Origin: Acidobacteriota bacterium
GTDB taxonomy: Bacteria; Acidobacteriota; Vicinamibacteria; Vicinamibacterales; UBA2999
Length of the DNA stretch: 39,315 nucleotides
Assembly: GCA_016184455.1 (NCBI GenBank)
Contig: JACPCS010000148.1
Span: 1 to 39,315, forward strand
Direction of reading: 5' to 3'
The notes beneath the pieces are model-generated. The model did not search any database. It was not told the origin of the DNA and worked only from the letters and a program-made list of their open reading frames with translations. How positions within the stretch are numbered: position 1 is the first letter of the stretch; each line of letters begins with the position of its first letter. Made by a program: the position numbers and the translations under genes. This document shows positions 16,203 to 25,847 of this stretch, piece after piece.

Positions 16203-16952
16203 TCACGTCACCGGGCCGCGGATCGCGAACGTCGCGCCGCCCGAATCGCAAAAGCTGCCGATCCGCCCGTGCTTCGGTACGGTGTGGACAAGTATCGTAG
16301 AGCCGCCAAGCGTCGTCGCGCGCTCGATGGTGACGTCACAGTCCGACACCGCAAAAATCGCGTTCCATCTCGGCGATACGCCCCAGTCGCGCCCGATCGG
16401 GAGGATCCCGCCTTCCTGGACGTCGCCGCGTTTGAACACCGTGTACGCGGCGAACGGCTCGAAGGCGGTCTCGATTGAGGTCCAGCCAAACAGGCGTCCA
16501 TAGAAGTCGCGGGCGCCCCCCACATCGTTGGACAGGACCTCGACCCACCAGAGGCTCCCGACCTCGTCAGTGAGCGGCGAGCCTTGATGGGGTGCCGGTT
16601 CCCACAGCCCGAACTGCGCGCCTTCACGGTCACGGAGGGTAGCCAGTCGCGCCAACCCAGGAACGTCGACGGTGTCCTCAAGCGTGGCGCCGAGGATGAG
16701 CGCATCTGCCGTCGTGCGCTCTACGCTCGAGACAGAAACGTGCGGCACCCACATGTCGCGCCCCCGTGCGATCTGCTGAAGGTTGCCGACGGTCTTGCTG
16801 CCGAACTGGAGCAACCGATGGCCGGGCGTGCCCACCACCTCCTGAGTGGTCCAGCCTACGAGTTGCTCGTAAAAGGCCGCGGCGCGGTCGACGTCTCGTG
16901 TCCAGAGCACGGCGGTGCAGAATGACCCCGGCGCGTGAGTCGCAATTTCCAA
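16203..16952 (-). CDS. Two-domain VOC (glyoxalase/bleomycin-resistance fold) protein
   Basis: 249 residues made of two vicinal-oxygen-chelate modules. Module 1 (about 8-118) opens GSFCTAVLWTRDVDRAAAFYEQLVGW and ends DREGAQFGLWEP. Module 2 (about 130-245) opens GSLWWVEVLSNDVGGARDFYGRLFGW and ends DSGGATFAIRGP. The layout matches the CFP-30-like/hydroxylase group of VOC proteins, for which no single reaction is known. It begins 5 bases after the stop of the next upstream gene on this strand, so it is probably the last gene of the 20453-16203 operon. Convergent with the Tat-protein gene. Confidence 0.85.
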   Translation of the reverse strand: MEIATHAPGSFCTAVLWTRDVDRAAAFYEQLVGWTTQEVVGTPGHRLLQFGSKTVGNLQQIARGRDMWVPHVSVSSVERTTADALILGATLEDTVDVPGLARLATLRDREGAQFGLWEPAPHQGSPLTDEVGSLWWVEVLSNDVGGARDFYGRLFGWTSIETAFEPFAAYTVFKRGDVQEGGILPIGRDWGVSPRWNAIFAVSDCDVTIERATTLGGSTILVHTVPKHGRIGSFCDSGGATFAIRGPVT

Positions 16953-16957
16953 TCTGG

Positions 16958-17962
16958 TTAACGCGACGCAGGCGTGCGAACCTTCAACGCAGGAACGTCT
17001 TCGGAGGTGATTCCCGGGTACCTTTTTAGCCCGATGCTGTAAAGATGCTTTGCGTCCGCTTCACCTTCGAAGCAGGCGTCTTCCCAAATCTCGAAATCTT
17101 CCGTCGTGTGCCGTGTCAACATGAACGCGATCGTGAACGGTCGGGTGTACACGAGCGGGTCGTCCACGGTGGCTGCGTAGGCGATCGTGTTCTGATCGAG
17201 CATCGTGAAGCGCTCGGTCACGGTCGCGGCGTCCGTATAGAACGTACCGCGCCGGTCCAGAAACACGCGGCCGTTGTGGTTGGTGGTTTCGATCACCAGG
17301 GTATTGCCCTCCCACCTGCCCCGCGCGTCCCCCAGCCAGAGTCGGATGTTCTGCGCGATATGCGGACGGCCGTCCATGGGTATGACGCGAAACGCGTGCG
17401 CCTCTTCGGACAGAATCGTGATGTACTCGGGACTCTGAAGAATCTGGTAGGCCGGCCCTTCGTACATGTGGCGCGGCACGCCGGACAGGAAGCAGTGCAC
17501 GTTCTGGTCGATGTACTTGGCTTGGTTCTCTCTTTTCTGGGCTGCCGCCCAGGGCTGCATCGGAAGCGTTCCGTCCGGCGGGTCGACCACGAAGCTTTTT
17601 CCCGGCCCGGCAGGAAGCTCACGGCCTCGGCGGACTCCAACCCGCGCGGCGTTGTCCCAGGGCTCTTCGAGGTCTTCTTTGGCCTCCGTCCCGTGACGCC
17701 AGTAGCCGCTGAAGTCAGGTCTGCCGTTCGCGGTCCGAGGGGGATCGAACGCCGTCGCCCTTTCCTGGGCACATCGCCAGAACAGAGCCGGGTCGTCGGA
17801 TGCGCACCTATGTTCCGGCTCGGACGCCTGCGGCCCCGGCGTGGTCGCCGCGCCGGAGGTCCCGACCTGGGGCACTTGGTCGGCGGCCGCTCGTGGGGGT
17901 AGCACCAACACTGCGGCGGCCGCAGCTCCCGCGACGCTCAACATGATGAAGCGACTGCTCAT
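16958..17962 (-). CDS. Secreted protein, uncharacterised family (paralogue A)
   Basis: 334 residues with a signal peptide (SVAGAAAAAVLVLPPRAAA). The mature part holds RPDFSGYW, a cysteine/proline region (NVHCFLSGVPRHMY), IPMDGRPH, the block GRWEGNTLVIETTNHNGRVFLD, a TERFTMLD strand and DDPLVYTRPFTIAF. The same blocks in the same order occur in the protein at 19647-20453, so the two are paralogues. In my knowledge the family is abundant in Acidobacteriota and has no assigned function. A GGGAGA lies upstream of the ATG. Confidence 0.8.
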   Translation of the reverse strand: MSSRFIMLSVAGAAAAAVLVLPPRAAADQVPQVGTSGAATTPGPQASEPEHRCASDDPALFWRCAQERATAFDPPRTANGRPDFSGYWRHGTEAKEDLEEPWDNAARVGVRRGRELPAGPGKSFVVDPPDGTLPMQPWAAAQKRENQAKYIDQNVHCFLSGVPRHMYEGPAYQILQSPEYITILSEEAHAFRVIPMDGRPHIAQNIRLWLGDARGRWEGNTLVIETTNHNGRVFLDRRGTFYTDAATVTERFTMLDQNTIAYAATVDDPLVYTRPFTIAFMLTRHTTEDFEIWEDACFEGEADAKHLYSIGLKRYPGITSEDVPALKVRTPASR

Positions 17963-17987
17963 CTCACGTCTCCCTCATCTCAATGTC

Positions 17988-18018
17988 GAGGCGAGGGGCC
18001 GGCCGAGCCCCTCGCCTC
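17988..18018 (-). terminator. Strong intercistronic hairpin
   Basis: GAGGCGAGGGGC, 7-base loop (CGGCCGA), GCCCCTCGCCTC: a perfect 12-bp stem between the MBL gene and the downstream secreted-protein gene. No T-run follows on either strand, so it may be a Rho-type pause site, an mRNA-stabilising hairpin or an attenuator and not a classic terminator. Confidence 0.5.
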
Positions 18019-18054
18019 CAGAGACAGTCGTCGTGTGCCTCGTTGCAGACACGT

Positions 18055-19614
18055 CTAGTTGCCGCCTCCCGCCCCACCGGTCTGCTGCTGCGCCGCCGCG
18101 GGGCCGACGGTCTTCTCGAAATCGGCGTGCGAGCTCGGATTGCCGTGGATGGGGACGTGCTGCCCGATATCCAGCCTCAGGCGCCTGATGTTGTTGTAGA
18201 GCGCCACCGCGTTCGCGTTGACGTTGGCGGCTGGTGTCCCCGCCGCGGGTGGTCCCATGTCCGCGCTCACGAGTAACTTCGGCCCCGGAAGATAGACGAT
18301 CCCCATGTCGCCGGCGTGGTTGAGACCTTCGACGTGGTAGCTGATGACCGTCTGCGTGCCGTCGCTGATGGCGTGCCGCTCCGCGTAGGTCTCGAGCCGC
18401 TGCGGCCCGGGGCCGGTCGTCGCGAACGGGAACTTCGACAGCCGGTCGGGGCTCAAGCTGCGCGGCTGTGGCGCCAGCACGATCCGCTCGTAGAAGTCCT
18501 TGTTGCTCTCGTGCGTCACGATGGTGGCGCCTTCCGCCGCGAACGCCCGGATGCCGCCCGAGTGATCCCAATGATGATGCGTGTTGACGAGATACCGGAT
18601 CGGCTTGTTGGGAATCACCTTCTTGGCCGCTGCCATCACGGCATTTGACCGGTCGTCGTCCAGCGGACCTTCGATGACGGTGATGTAGTCGCGGAATTCG
18701 ACCGCGACGCTGTTATGCGACCCGCCGGCCAGGAGCCACACCCCGGGGGCGAGCTGCGTCGTCGTCACGTTCACGGCCGCCGCCTTCGCGGTGCGCACTG
18801 CGTCGGGGACCGTCGGCGCCGCATTCGCGACATTCACCGACGCCTTGCTGATGGTGAGATCCATGAAGTTCCGGCCACCGAGAAACGGATGGTCTCCCTG
18901 GTGCACGTGGATGTGAAACGGAAATTTCGCGCCACTGCCCACGTCCCGGTACTCGCTGTAGCGGATCTCGACCTGCAGATCGCCCATCACGGGGTTGGGG
19001 ATCCAGGTGACCACGCGTTCGAGCAGATTCTGATCGTTGAACTCGCCGGTCGCCCGGTACTTGCCCATGGTGGTAAAGCCGATGACCTTCAGCGTCCGGC
19101 CGGTGCGAACGAAATGTCGGTCGGAGACGCTCGCATTCGCATCCTGCTGCGCGGCTTTGATAAAGCCGTGCGGGCTGACCCAGAGCATGAACTGGCGGAC
19201 TTCGGCCTGGTCCACCTGCGCCTGAGGCTGGCCCTGCGCGTTCAACGTCCACGCGACATTGCCGCTGACGAAGTTCGTCGTCCGCGGCGCACCCTGGATG
19301 GGGAACCCCGCGCCGCCGCCGATGCGCGGATTGTTCCCCTGCACGCGCACGTACTCTTCTCTGGCCGATCGGCTGCCGTAATCGATGGTGTGCGTATAAC
19401 TCTGCAGGTCCACGCGGTTCCAGTCCTGGTCCGCGGTGAAATTCTGGCCGAGGAACCTGATCCATCCAGTCGCGTCGTACTGGACCGAATTCACCGCGCT
19501 TGCGCCTATGGCCCGGTCGGCTGCCTGCAGCACGCTCCTGGCATCCTGAGCGGCCGCTGACACCGCCATCAATGTCGATAACACAAACAGCGTTGTTCCG
19601 AGTTTGTATCTCAT
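18055..19614 (-). CDS. Secreted metallo-beta-lactamase-fold hydrolase
   Basis: 519 residues with a signal peptide (MRYKLGTTLFVLSTLMAVSAAAQ). Residues about 25-270 form an uncharacterised beta-rich N-terminal region. The MBL fold follows (GVWLLAGGSHNSVAVEF) with the zinc motif HHHWDHSGG preceded by RYLVNT, a second histidine in LNHAGDMGIVY, an aspartate in LLVSADMGPP and a late histidine in GQHVPIHGNPSSH, so both zinc sites look complete. Substrate unknown. AAGGAG lies 7 bases before the ATG. It lies between the two paralogous secreted-protein genes, in one operon. Confidence 0.88.
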   Translation of the reverse strand: MRYKLGTTLFVLSTLMAVSAAAQDARSVLQAADRAIGASAVNSVQYDATGWIRFLGQNFTADQDWNRVDLQSYTHTIDYGSRSAREEYVRVQGNNPRIGGGAGFPIQGAPRTTNFVSGNVAWTLNAQGQPQAQVDQAEVRQFMLWVSPHGFIKAAQQDANASVSDRHFVRTGRTLKVIGFTTMGKYRATGEFNDQNLLERVVTWIPNPVMGDLQVEIRYSEYRDVGSGAKFPFHIHVHQGDHPFLGGRNFMDLTISKASVNVANAAPTVPDAVRTAKAAAVNVTTTQLAPGVWLLAGGSHNSVAVEFRDYITVIEGPLDDDRSNAVMAAAKKVIPNKPIRYLVNTHHHWDHSGGIRAFAAEGATIVTHESNKDFYERIVLAPQPRSLSPDRLSKFPFATTGPGPQRLETYAERHAISDGTQTVISYHVEGLNHAGDMGIVYLPGPKLLVSADMGPPAAGTPAANVNANAVALYNNIRRLRLDIGQHVPIHGNPSSHADFEKTVGPAAAQQQTGGAGGGN

Positions 19615-19646
19615 AGCCGTTCTCCTTGTTGGCTCCTTCGCGGCTC

Positions 19647-20453
19647 TCAGTGCGGTGCCGTCAGCTGCGGCATTGTGTTGTTGTCGCAGAGGTACTCGAC
19701 GAGATCGGCATCAGGCACCAGGCGAAATGTAATCGTCTGGGTCTTCCACACCCGCGAAAACTTGCTCGGATCGTTGATCGTCGCCTGCATCTGCAGCGTG
19801 CCGACGTTCGGGCGCCGAAACCGCTCCGTGATGCGGAGCGATTCGCTGTGGGTGAGCGGCGAAAGATCGAGCCAGCCCTGTGAGTTGAATCCTGCCGAGT
19901 CGATCACGAACTCGTCGCCTTCCCATCGCCCCACCGAGTAGCCGTACCATGCCGGCTGCATGTCGGCGGGAAACGTACGGCCGTCCGTGAAGATCTGGCG
20001 GAAGTGCTGGTACTCCTCGATCAGCAGGATCGTCAGCCCGGTGGTGTGCACGATCTTGACCGGCTCGGGCACCAGGTACACGTCGACGACCGTGTGGGGC
20101 ATGCAGCGGCTCGAGGGGCCCTGGTCGCCGCGGCGGACTCGCTCCTTGTACTCGGCTTCCGCGGCGGGAAGCAGCGGGAAGGGCGTGCCGTCCTCGGTCC
20201 TCAGGCGAATCACCGGATCCTCACCAAGCGTCTGCCCGACCGGCACCCCGCCCGGCGTCACTTTCGGGTCAGGCATCCACACGCCAGACAGATCGATGCG
20301 GCCGTCGGCAAACCGCGGCGGCGGCGCGGTGAGATCCGGGCGGCCGTCGGCGGTGCGGGGAATCTTCGGATCATTGTGATTCAGCCACTGCGCCGAAGCC
20401 GTTGTGGCGAGGGCGACCAGCAGTCCAGCGGCGACGCCGTGACGGAGGCTCAT
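19647..20453 (-). CDS. Secreted protein, uncharacterised family (paralogue B)
   Basis: 268 residues with a signal peptide (HGVAAGLLVALATTASAQ). Blocks shared with 16958-17962: RIDLSGVW, a cysteine region (SSRCMPHTVVDVY), FRQIFTDGRTFP, GRWEGDEFVIDSAGFNSQGWLD, SESLRITERFRRPN and a terminal YLCDNN. First gene of the operon; AGGAGAG lies a few bases before its ATG. Function unknown; the cotranscribed MBL hydrolase suggests a shared extracytoplasmic substrate. Confidence 0.8.
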   Translation of the reverse strand: MSLRHGVAAGLLVALATTASAQWLNHNDPKIPRTADGRPDLTAPPPRFADGRIDLSGVWMPDPKVTPGGVPVGQTLGEDPVIRLRTEDGTPFPLLPAAEAEYKERVRRGDQGPSSRCMPHTVVDVYLVPEPVKIVHTTGLTILLIEEYQHFRQIFTDGRTFPADMQPAWYGYSVGRWEGDEFVIDSAGFNSQGWLDLSPLTHSESLRITERFRRPNVGTLQMQATINDPSKFSRVWKTQTITFRLVPDADLVEYLCDNNTMPQLTAPH

Positions 20454-20498
20454 CGGACTCTCCTGCGCAAGACCGCGAACGCTGGGGGCGATTCTACT

Positions 20499-21007
20499 TC
20501 AGCCGACCGCCTCGTCCAGCACCGGTAACACGGCCCGCCGCGCTGAGAGGCCTTCCGTGGTGAACACCGCGAGCCCGATCCAGACCAGCGTGTAGCCTGC
20601 GAGCTGGACGCGCGTGAACGGCTCCCGAAACACCAGCGCACCGAGCAGAAACTGCATCGTCGGGGCGATGTACTGGAGGATGCCGAGCGTGGACAGCGAG
20701 ATGCGCCGCGCTGCCGAGGCGAACAGCAGCAGCGGCAGCAGCGTGAGCGGTCCGCCGCCGACGAGCAGCGCCTGCGTCAGGGGAGGCGCCTCCAGGAACC
20801 CGCCGGCGCCGGTGGACTCGGTGGCGGCGAGATAGATCAACGCGACCGGCACCACGACCCCGGTCTCGAACATCATGCCGTCCGTTGGACCAGTACCCGG
20901 TGCGCGACGATCTGGACCGCCGGCACGTGGGCCAGCAGCTTCCAGTAGACGGCGAGCACGCCCCACAGCACGTACGCGCCGACGCCGTGCCAGAGGCCGC
21001 TCGTCAC
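20499..21007 (-). pseudogene. rarD: rarD-like EamA permease remnant with internal deletion
   Basis: RarD proteins are about 300 residues with ten membrane segments. Here a GTG at 21007, 4 bases after the hemL stop, opens 44 residues matching the RarD N-terminus (GLWHGVGAYVLWGVLAVYWK, then VPAVQIVAHRVL) and stops at 20873. In another frame, from about 20876 to 20499, lie 125 residues matching the C-terminal third (MMFETGVVVPVALIYLA, RISLSTLGILQYIAPTMQFL, FREPFTRVQLAGYTLVWIGLA). About 130 central residues are missing and the frame shifts at the junction (near 20885-20895). It is therefore broken, although the C-terminal part could still be translated from the ATGATG at the junction. Confidence 0.85.
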
Positions 21008-21011
21008 CGCG

Positions 21012-22307
21012 TCAGATGACCCGGGCCACTTCTTTCATCGCGCCCCGCGCCGCGCGGATGGTCTGCTGCACGTGTCGGTCGGTGTGCGCGGCCGAGAGGA
21101 ACCATGCCTCGAACTGCGAGGGCGGCGCATAGACGCCGCGCGCGAGCATCCCGTGGAAGAACGTCGCATACGCGCCCGTGTTGGCCGTCAGAGCGGAGTC
21201 GTAGTCGCGCACCGGCACGTCGGTGAAGAACGGCGTGAGCACCGATCCGAACGCGTTGACCTGCAGGCGGACGCCCTCTGCCCGTGCCGCCTGCGCCAGC
21301 CCCAGAGCCAGCATCGCGCCGCGGCGCGCGAGGTCGCGATAGAGCGCCGGAGCCAGGCGCGCCAGCGCCCAGAGTCCGGCGGTCATCGCCACGGGATTCC
21401 CGGAGAGCGTCCCGGCTTGATAGACAGGCCCTGCCGGCGCGACCAGATCCATGATGTCGGCGCGGCCTCCGTAGGCCCCCACCGGAAAGCCGCCGCCGAT
21501 GATCTTGCCGAGGCACGTCAGGTCGGGCGTGACGCCGAAAATCCCCTGCGCCCCGCCCGCCGAGGCGCGAAAGCCCGAGATCACTTCATCGAAGATCAGC
21601 AGCGCGCCGTGGCGCGTGGCGAGCGCACGGAGCCCCTGCAGAAAGCCGTCGGCAGGAGCCACCACGCCCATGTTGCCGGCGATCGGTTCGACGACGACGG
21701 CCGCGATCGTGCCGGGATGCGCCTCGAAGAGCGCCTCGACCGAGCGGATGTCGTTGTAGCGCGCCAGCAGCGTATCCGCTGCGACCGGCGCGGGCACGCC
21801 CGGGCTGGTCGGCACGCCGAGCGTCGTCGCGCCGGAGCCGGCCTTGACGAGAAACCCGTCGCCGTGGCCGTGATAGCAGCCGGCGAACTTCACGATCTTG
21901 TCGCGGCGCGTGCAGGCGCGCGCGACGCGCACGGCGCTCATCGTCGCTTCCGTGCCGGAGCTGACGAACCGGATGCGCTCCATCGAGGGCATCAGCGCGC
22001 GCACGCGCTCGCCGAGGTCGAGCTCGAGCGCGGTCGGTGCGCCGAAGCTCGTCCCGAGGCGGGCCGCCGCCGCCACCGCACGCACGAGGCCGCGCGGCGC
22101 GTGGCCGTGGAGGAGCGGCCCCCACGACATCACGTAGTCGATGAAACGGTTGCCATCGACATCTTCGATGGTGGCGCCCGAGGCGCGGCGGATGAAATGC
22201 GGAACCCCGCCCACGGCCTGAAACGCGCGCACGGGACTGTCCACCCCGCCGGGCAGAATCTGCCTGGCGCGCTCGAAGAGCTTGCGGCTCCGAACGGGAC
22301 GCTTCAT
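21012..22307 (-). CDS. hemL: Glutamate-1-semialdehyde 2,1-aminomutase
   Basis: PLP enzyme converting glutamate-1-semialdehyde to 5-aminolevulinate, the second step of the C5 tetrapyrrole pathway begun by HemA. 431 residues, normal length. Start motif [50 protein letters not shown], and the PLP lysine in [19 protein letters not shown]. The ATG overlaps the hemB stop (ATGA). Last intact gene of the hem operon. Confidence 0.96.
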   Translation of the reverse strand: MKRPVRSRKLFERARQILPGGVDSPVRAFQAVGGVPHFIRRASGATIEDVDGNRFIDYVMSWGPLLHGHAPRGLVRAVAAAARLGTSFGAPTALELDLGERVRALMPSMERIRFVSSGTEATMSAVRVARACTRRDKIVKFAGCYHGHGDGFLVKAGSGATTLGVPTSPGVPAPVAADTLLARYNDIRSVEALFEAHPGTIAAVVVEPIAGNMGVVAPADGFLQGLRALATRHGALLIFDEVISGFRASAGGAQGIFGVTPDLTCLGKIIGGGFPVGAYGGRADIMDLVAPAGPVYQAGTLSGNPVAMTAGLWALARLAPALYRDLARRGAMLALGLAQAARAEGVRLQVNAFGSVLTPFFTDVPVRDYDSALTANTGAYATFFHGMLARGVYAPPSQFEAWFLSAAHTDRHVQQTIRAARGAMKEVARVI

Positions 22308-23302
22308 CGAGCGGCGAGGAGGCGGGCGGCCTCGCGGGCGTAGTACGTGATGATGATGTCCGCGCCGGCGCGGCGGATCGCCGTGAGCGTCTCCATCATC
22401 GCGCGCCGCTCGTCGATCCAGCCGTTGGCCGCGGCGGCCTTGAGCATCGCGTATTCGCCGCTCACGTGATAGGCGGCGGTCGGCTGCTGGAAGCGCTGCT
22501 TGACCTTTGTGATCACGTCGAGATAGGTGAGCGCCGGCTTGACCATGACGATGTCGGCGCCCTCGGCGAGGTCCGTCTCGACCTCGCGGAGCGCCTCGTC
22601 CACGTTGGCCGGATCCATCTGATGGCTGCGCCGGTCGCCGAACTGCGGCGCCGAATCCGCCGCCTCCCTGAACGGGCCGTAGAACGCCGAACAGTATTTC
22701 GCGGCATACGACACGATGCCGACGCGCTCGAAGCCGCGCTCGTCGAGCGCCTGCCGGATCGCGGCGACCCGGCCGTCCATCATGTCGGAGGGTGCCACGA
22801 AGTCGGCACCGGCGACCGCGTGCGAGAGCGCCACCTGCACCAGGTGCGCGACGGTCACGTCGTTGGCGATCTCCTCGCCGTCGAGGATCCCGCAGTGGCC
22901 GTGCGACGTGTACTCGCACAGGCAGACGTCCGTGATCACGACCAGGTCCGGGGCCGCGCGCTTCATCTCACGGACCGCGCTTTGCACCGGCGCTTCCGGA
23001 TCCGCGGCGAGCGTTCCGGTGGCGTCCTTCGACGGCGGCAGCCCGAAGAGCAGCACGCCGGGAACCCCGTCGTCCCGCGCTGCCACGGCTTCCTGTACGG
23101 CTTCGTCGACCGAGAGCTGCTGCACGCCGGGCATCGATCGAATGTCGCGGCGGACGCTGCTGCCGTCGCAGACGAAGAGCGGATAAATGAAGCAGTCGGG
23201 TCGCAGGTGCGTTTCACGTACCAGGCTGCGAATCGCCTCCGTGCGGCGCAGGCGCCGCGGGCGGCGAGTGAGCGCGAGACGGGCGGCGGTGTTCACGGCC
23301 AT
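22304..23302 (-). CDS. hemB: Porphobilinogen synthase (delta-aminolevulinate dehydratase)
   Basis: Condenses two 5-aminolevulinate molecules to porphobilinogen. 332 residues from the ATG at 23302 ([20 protein letters not shown]); a longer upstream reading has no family support. The cysteine-rich metal site [14 protein letters not shown] suggests a zinc-type enzyme. The catalytic lysines lie in [15 protein letters not shown] and in [13 protein letters not shown]. Starts 10 bases after the hemD stop and overlaps hemL by 4 bases. Confidence 0.96.
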   Translation of the reverse strand: MAVNTAARLALTRRPRRLRRTEAIRSLVRETHLRPDCFIYPLFVCDGSSVRRDIRSMPGVQQLSVDEAVQEAVAARDDGVPGVLLFGLPPSKDATGTLAADPEAPVQSAVREMKRAAPDLVVITDVCLCEYTSHGHCGILDGEEIANDVTVAHLVQVALSHAVAGADFVAPSDMMDGRVAAIRQALDERGFERVGIVSYAAKYCSAFYGPFREAADSAPQFGDRRSHQMDPANVDEALREVETDLAEGADIVMVKPALTYLDVITKVKQRFQQPTAAYHVSGEYAMLKAAAANGWIDERRAMMETLTAIRRAGADIIITYYAREAARLLAAR

Positions 23303-23312
23303 GAGGGCGATC

Positions 23313-24857
23313 TTACTGTGTGTTCTTGGCAGACGCGTAGTGCGCGACGATGGCGTCGACCAGCGCGGGAATCGTCGAGGTCGTCGGCTGCACCGCCACG
23401 GGGATCCCGAGCTGCCGCGCCGCCTCACCCGTGGTCGGCCCGATCACCGCCACCACCGTCTGCTTCAGCAGATCGGTCGCCTGTTCGGCGCCGAAGATGC
23501 GGGCGAACCCGCGCACCGCCGACCCGCTCGTAAATGTCACGACGTCGATCCGGCCCTGCAGGAGCATGCCGTACACGTCCGGGTCGCGCTCCGGCAGCCG
23601 GTCCTCGATGACCGTGCGGTACGCCACGACGTCGCTGACGATCGCGCCGCCGCGCCGCAGCTCGCCGGCAATCACCTCGCGGCCGATATCGGCGCGCGGG
23701 AGCAGCACGCGCAGACCGTCGACGCGGCCGCCCCCCGCGATCGCTTTGACCACGCCCTCGGCGCGGAACTCGTCGGGGATGCGATCGACCTTGATCCCGT
23801 AGTGCGCCAGCCGATCGGCCGTGCCCGGCCCCACCGCACAGAGCTTCGGCCCGTGGAGGATGCGGACGTCGCGGCCGCCCTCGACGAGCGCCTGCATGAA
23901 GGCATCCACCGCGTTCGCGCTCGTGAAGACGATCCAGTCGAACGCCGCGGGCGTGGCGGCAGCGGCCAGCAGCGGGCCGCGGTCCTCTGGCGGCGCGATG
24001 CGGATCACCGGCGCCTCGATCGCCTCCGCGCCGAGCGCCGTCAGCCGGTCGACGAGCTCGCCGGCCTGTTCGGGAGGTCTGGTGACGAGCACGCGCCGGC
24101 CGAAGAGCGGCCGCACGTCGTACCACCGCAGATGCTCGCGGAGGCCGGCGACCCGGCCGACGACAAGTATGGCGGGCGCGCGGCGGCGGCTGTCGTGGAC
24201 CATAGTCGCCAGCTCGGCGATCGTACCGGAGAGCGTCTCCTGATTCGGCAGCGTGCCGTTGTAGATCACGGCCGCCTGCGTGTCGGCCGGCCAGCCCGCG
24301 GCGCGAAGCGCGTCGAGAATGCGCGGCAACTGGTAGGCTCCGGCATAACAGACGACCGTGCCATCGAGGCGCATCAGGCTCGCCCAATCGACTTCCGGAG
24401 GCGTGCGGTGCTCGTCCTCGTACCCGCGGACCAGCGTGATCGTGTCGCCGGCGCCTGGATAGCTCACGGGCACGCCCGCGTACGCGGGGACGCCCGTCCC
24501 GGCCGGAACGCCCGGCACGACCTCGAACGGCACGTGCTGCTCGTGCAGAAACAGCGCCTCTTCGCCGCCGCGATCGAAGACGAACGGATCGCCCCACTTC
24601 AGACGGGCGACCACTTTGCCTTCGCGCGCCTTCTCGGCGAGGAGGTAGCTGATCGCCTCCTGCGCCATCGCCTGCGGCGCCGCCGGACCGACGTCGATCA
24701 GCTCGGCGTCCGGCCTCGCGTACGACAGCAGCCGCCGCGGTACGAGATGGTCGTAGACGACGACGTCTGCGGTGCGGAGGCAGTCGAGGCCGTACACCGT
24801 GATGAGGCGCGGATCGCCGGGGCCTGTGCCGATGAAGAAGACGGCGGACTGCTTCAC
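23313..24857 (-). CDS. hemD: Fused uroporphyrinogen-III C-methyltransferase / uroporphyrinogen-III synthase
   Basis: 514-residue bifunctional protein. Residues 1-245 are a CobA/SUMT-type SAM methyltransferase ([41 protein letters not shown]) making precorrin-2, the siroheme and cobalamin precursor. Residues about 255-510 are HemD ([64 protein letters not shown]), closing the linear tetrapyrrole. The methyltransferase has LKWGDPF where LKGGDPF is usual. The fused form lets one protein feed both heme and siroheme. The GTG start overlaps the hemC stop. Confidence 0.95.
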   Translation of the reverse strand: MKQSAVFFIGTGPGDPRLITVYGLDCLRTADVVVYDHLVPRRLLSYARPDAELIDVGPAAPQAMAQEAISYLLAEKAREGKVVARLKWGDPFVFDRGGEEALFLHEQHVPFEVVPGVPAGTGVPAYAGVPVSYPGAGDTITLVRGYEDEHRTPPEVDWASLMRLDGTVVCYAGAYQLPRILDALRAAGWPADTQAAVIYNGTLPNQETLSGTIAELATMVHDSRRRAPAILVVGRVAGLREHLRWYDVRPLFGRRVLVTRPPEQAGELVDRLTALGAEAIEAPVIRIAPPEDRGPLLAAAATPAAFDWIVFTSANAVDAFMQALVEGGRDVRILHGPKLCAVGPGTADRLAHYGIKVDRIPDEFRAEGVVKAIAGGGRVDGLRVLLPRADIGREVIAGELRRGGAIVSDVVAYRTVIEDRLPERDPDVYGMLLQGRIDVVTFTSGSAVRGFARIFGAEQATDLLKQTVVAVIGPTTGEAARQLGIPVAVQPTTSTIPALVDAIVAHYASAKNTQ

Positions 24858-25843
24858 GGCTGGAGCCCCTCCACCGCAGCGCGCACCCGTTCGACTTCGG
24901 CGAGGATGTCGGCAGCGCCGTTCGCGATCAGCCGCTCGGCCGCGCGTCGACCGACGCCCTCGGGATCGGACACCGGACCGGTTGCCTCCGCGCGCGCGGC
25001 GCGCGTGCCGTCCAGCGACACGACGATGGCGGTCAGCCTCAGCTCGTCGCCAGACGGCGCGGCGTAGGCGCCAAGGGGCATCTGGCAGCCGCCACCGAGG
25101 TGTGTGACAACGGTCCGCTCGGCGGTGAGCGCTGCCGCCGCTGTCCGATCGCCGATCCCCTCGAGGGGGCGCCGCACGGCCGCGTCGTCGCTCCTGATCT
25201 CGACGGCGATAATGCCCTGTCCGGGGGCTGGGACGCACGCGTCCGATGGCAGCACCGCGGAGATCCGATGGCCGCGCGCGAGCCGATTGAGCCCTGCTGC
25301 TGCAAGCACGAGCGCATCGAAGCCGCCCTCGTCCAGTGTGCGCAGCCTGGTGTCCAGATTGCCGCGGATCGCCCCGAACCGCGCGCCCGGAAACAGGCGG
25401 GCGAGCTGCGCCGTGCGACGGACGCTGCTGGTGCCGATGCGCGGCGTTTCGCCGAGCGCCCGCGCGACGTCCTGGAGACTGAGGCCTCTGAGGCCTGAGG
25501 CCTGGGGCCTGGGGCCTGCTGGAAGCACTACCGCGTCGCGCGCGTCCTCGCGCGGCAGCACGGCGCCGATGGCCAGTCCTGAAGGCAGCTCCGCGGACAT
25601 GTCCTTGCTGCTGTGCACGGCCAGATCGATCGACCCGGTCAGCAGTGCGTCCTCGATCTCCTTGACGAAGAGGCGCTTGCCGCCAATCTGCGAGAGGGGG
25701 GCTTCCGCGAGCCGATCGCCCGACGTCTTGATGACGACGATCTCGCATGCGACGTCGGCCTGGTTGCGCAGGAGGTCCGCGACCGCGTTCGCCTGGAAGA
25801 GCGCCAACTGGCTGCCGCGGGTCCCAACCCTGAGCGTCGTCAT
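24854..25843 (-). CDS. hemC: Hydroxymethylbilane synthase (porphobilinogen deaminase)
   Basis: Polymerises four porphobilinogens using a dipyrromethane cofactor. 329 residues, slightly long. Start MTTLRVGTRGSQLALFQA, then VHSSKDMSAELP, GTSSVRRTAQL with FGAIRGNLDTRLR, and the cofactor-binding cysteine in LGGGCQMPLGAYA. Residues 110-122 (GPRPQASGLRGLS region) are encoded by a 7-bp tandem repeat inserted in frame before the RIGTSSVRR strand. It starts 4 bases after the hemA stop. Confidence 0.96.
   Translation of the reverse strand: MTTLRVGTRGSQLALFQANAVADLLRNQADVACEIVVIKTSGDRLAEAPLSQIGGKRLFVKEIEDALLTGSIDLAVHSSKDMSAELPSGLAIGAVLPREDARDAVVLPAGPRPQASGLRGLSLQDVARALGETPRIGTSSVRRTAQLARLFPGARFGAIRGNLDTRLRTLDEGGFDALVLAAAGLNRLARGHRISAVLPSDACVPAPGQGIIAVEIRSDDAAVRRPLEGIGDRTAAAALTAERTVVTHLGGGCQMPLGAYAAPSGDELRLTAIVVSLDGTRAARAEATGPVSDPEGVGRRAAERLIANGAADILAEVERVRAAVEGLQP
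25480..25516 (-). repeat. 7-bp tandem repeat inside hemC
   Basis: Five heptamers on the plus strand: TGAGGCC, a 2-base interruption, TGAGGCC twice, then TGGGGCC twice. The frame is kept and the repeat adds a Pro/Arg/Gly-rich surface loop to HemC. Confidence 0.8.
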
Positions 25844-25847
25844 CGGG

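Noticed and set aside
17988-18018. Classic intrinsic terminator
   Set aside because: The stem is strong but no T-run follows on either strand; kept only as an intercistronic hairpin.
20499-20966. A separate 155-residue membrane protein gene
   Set aside because: The residues match the C-terminal third of RarD and the N-terminal piece lies just upstream in another frame, so it is a remnant and not an independent gene.
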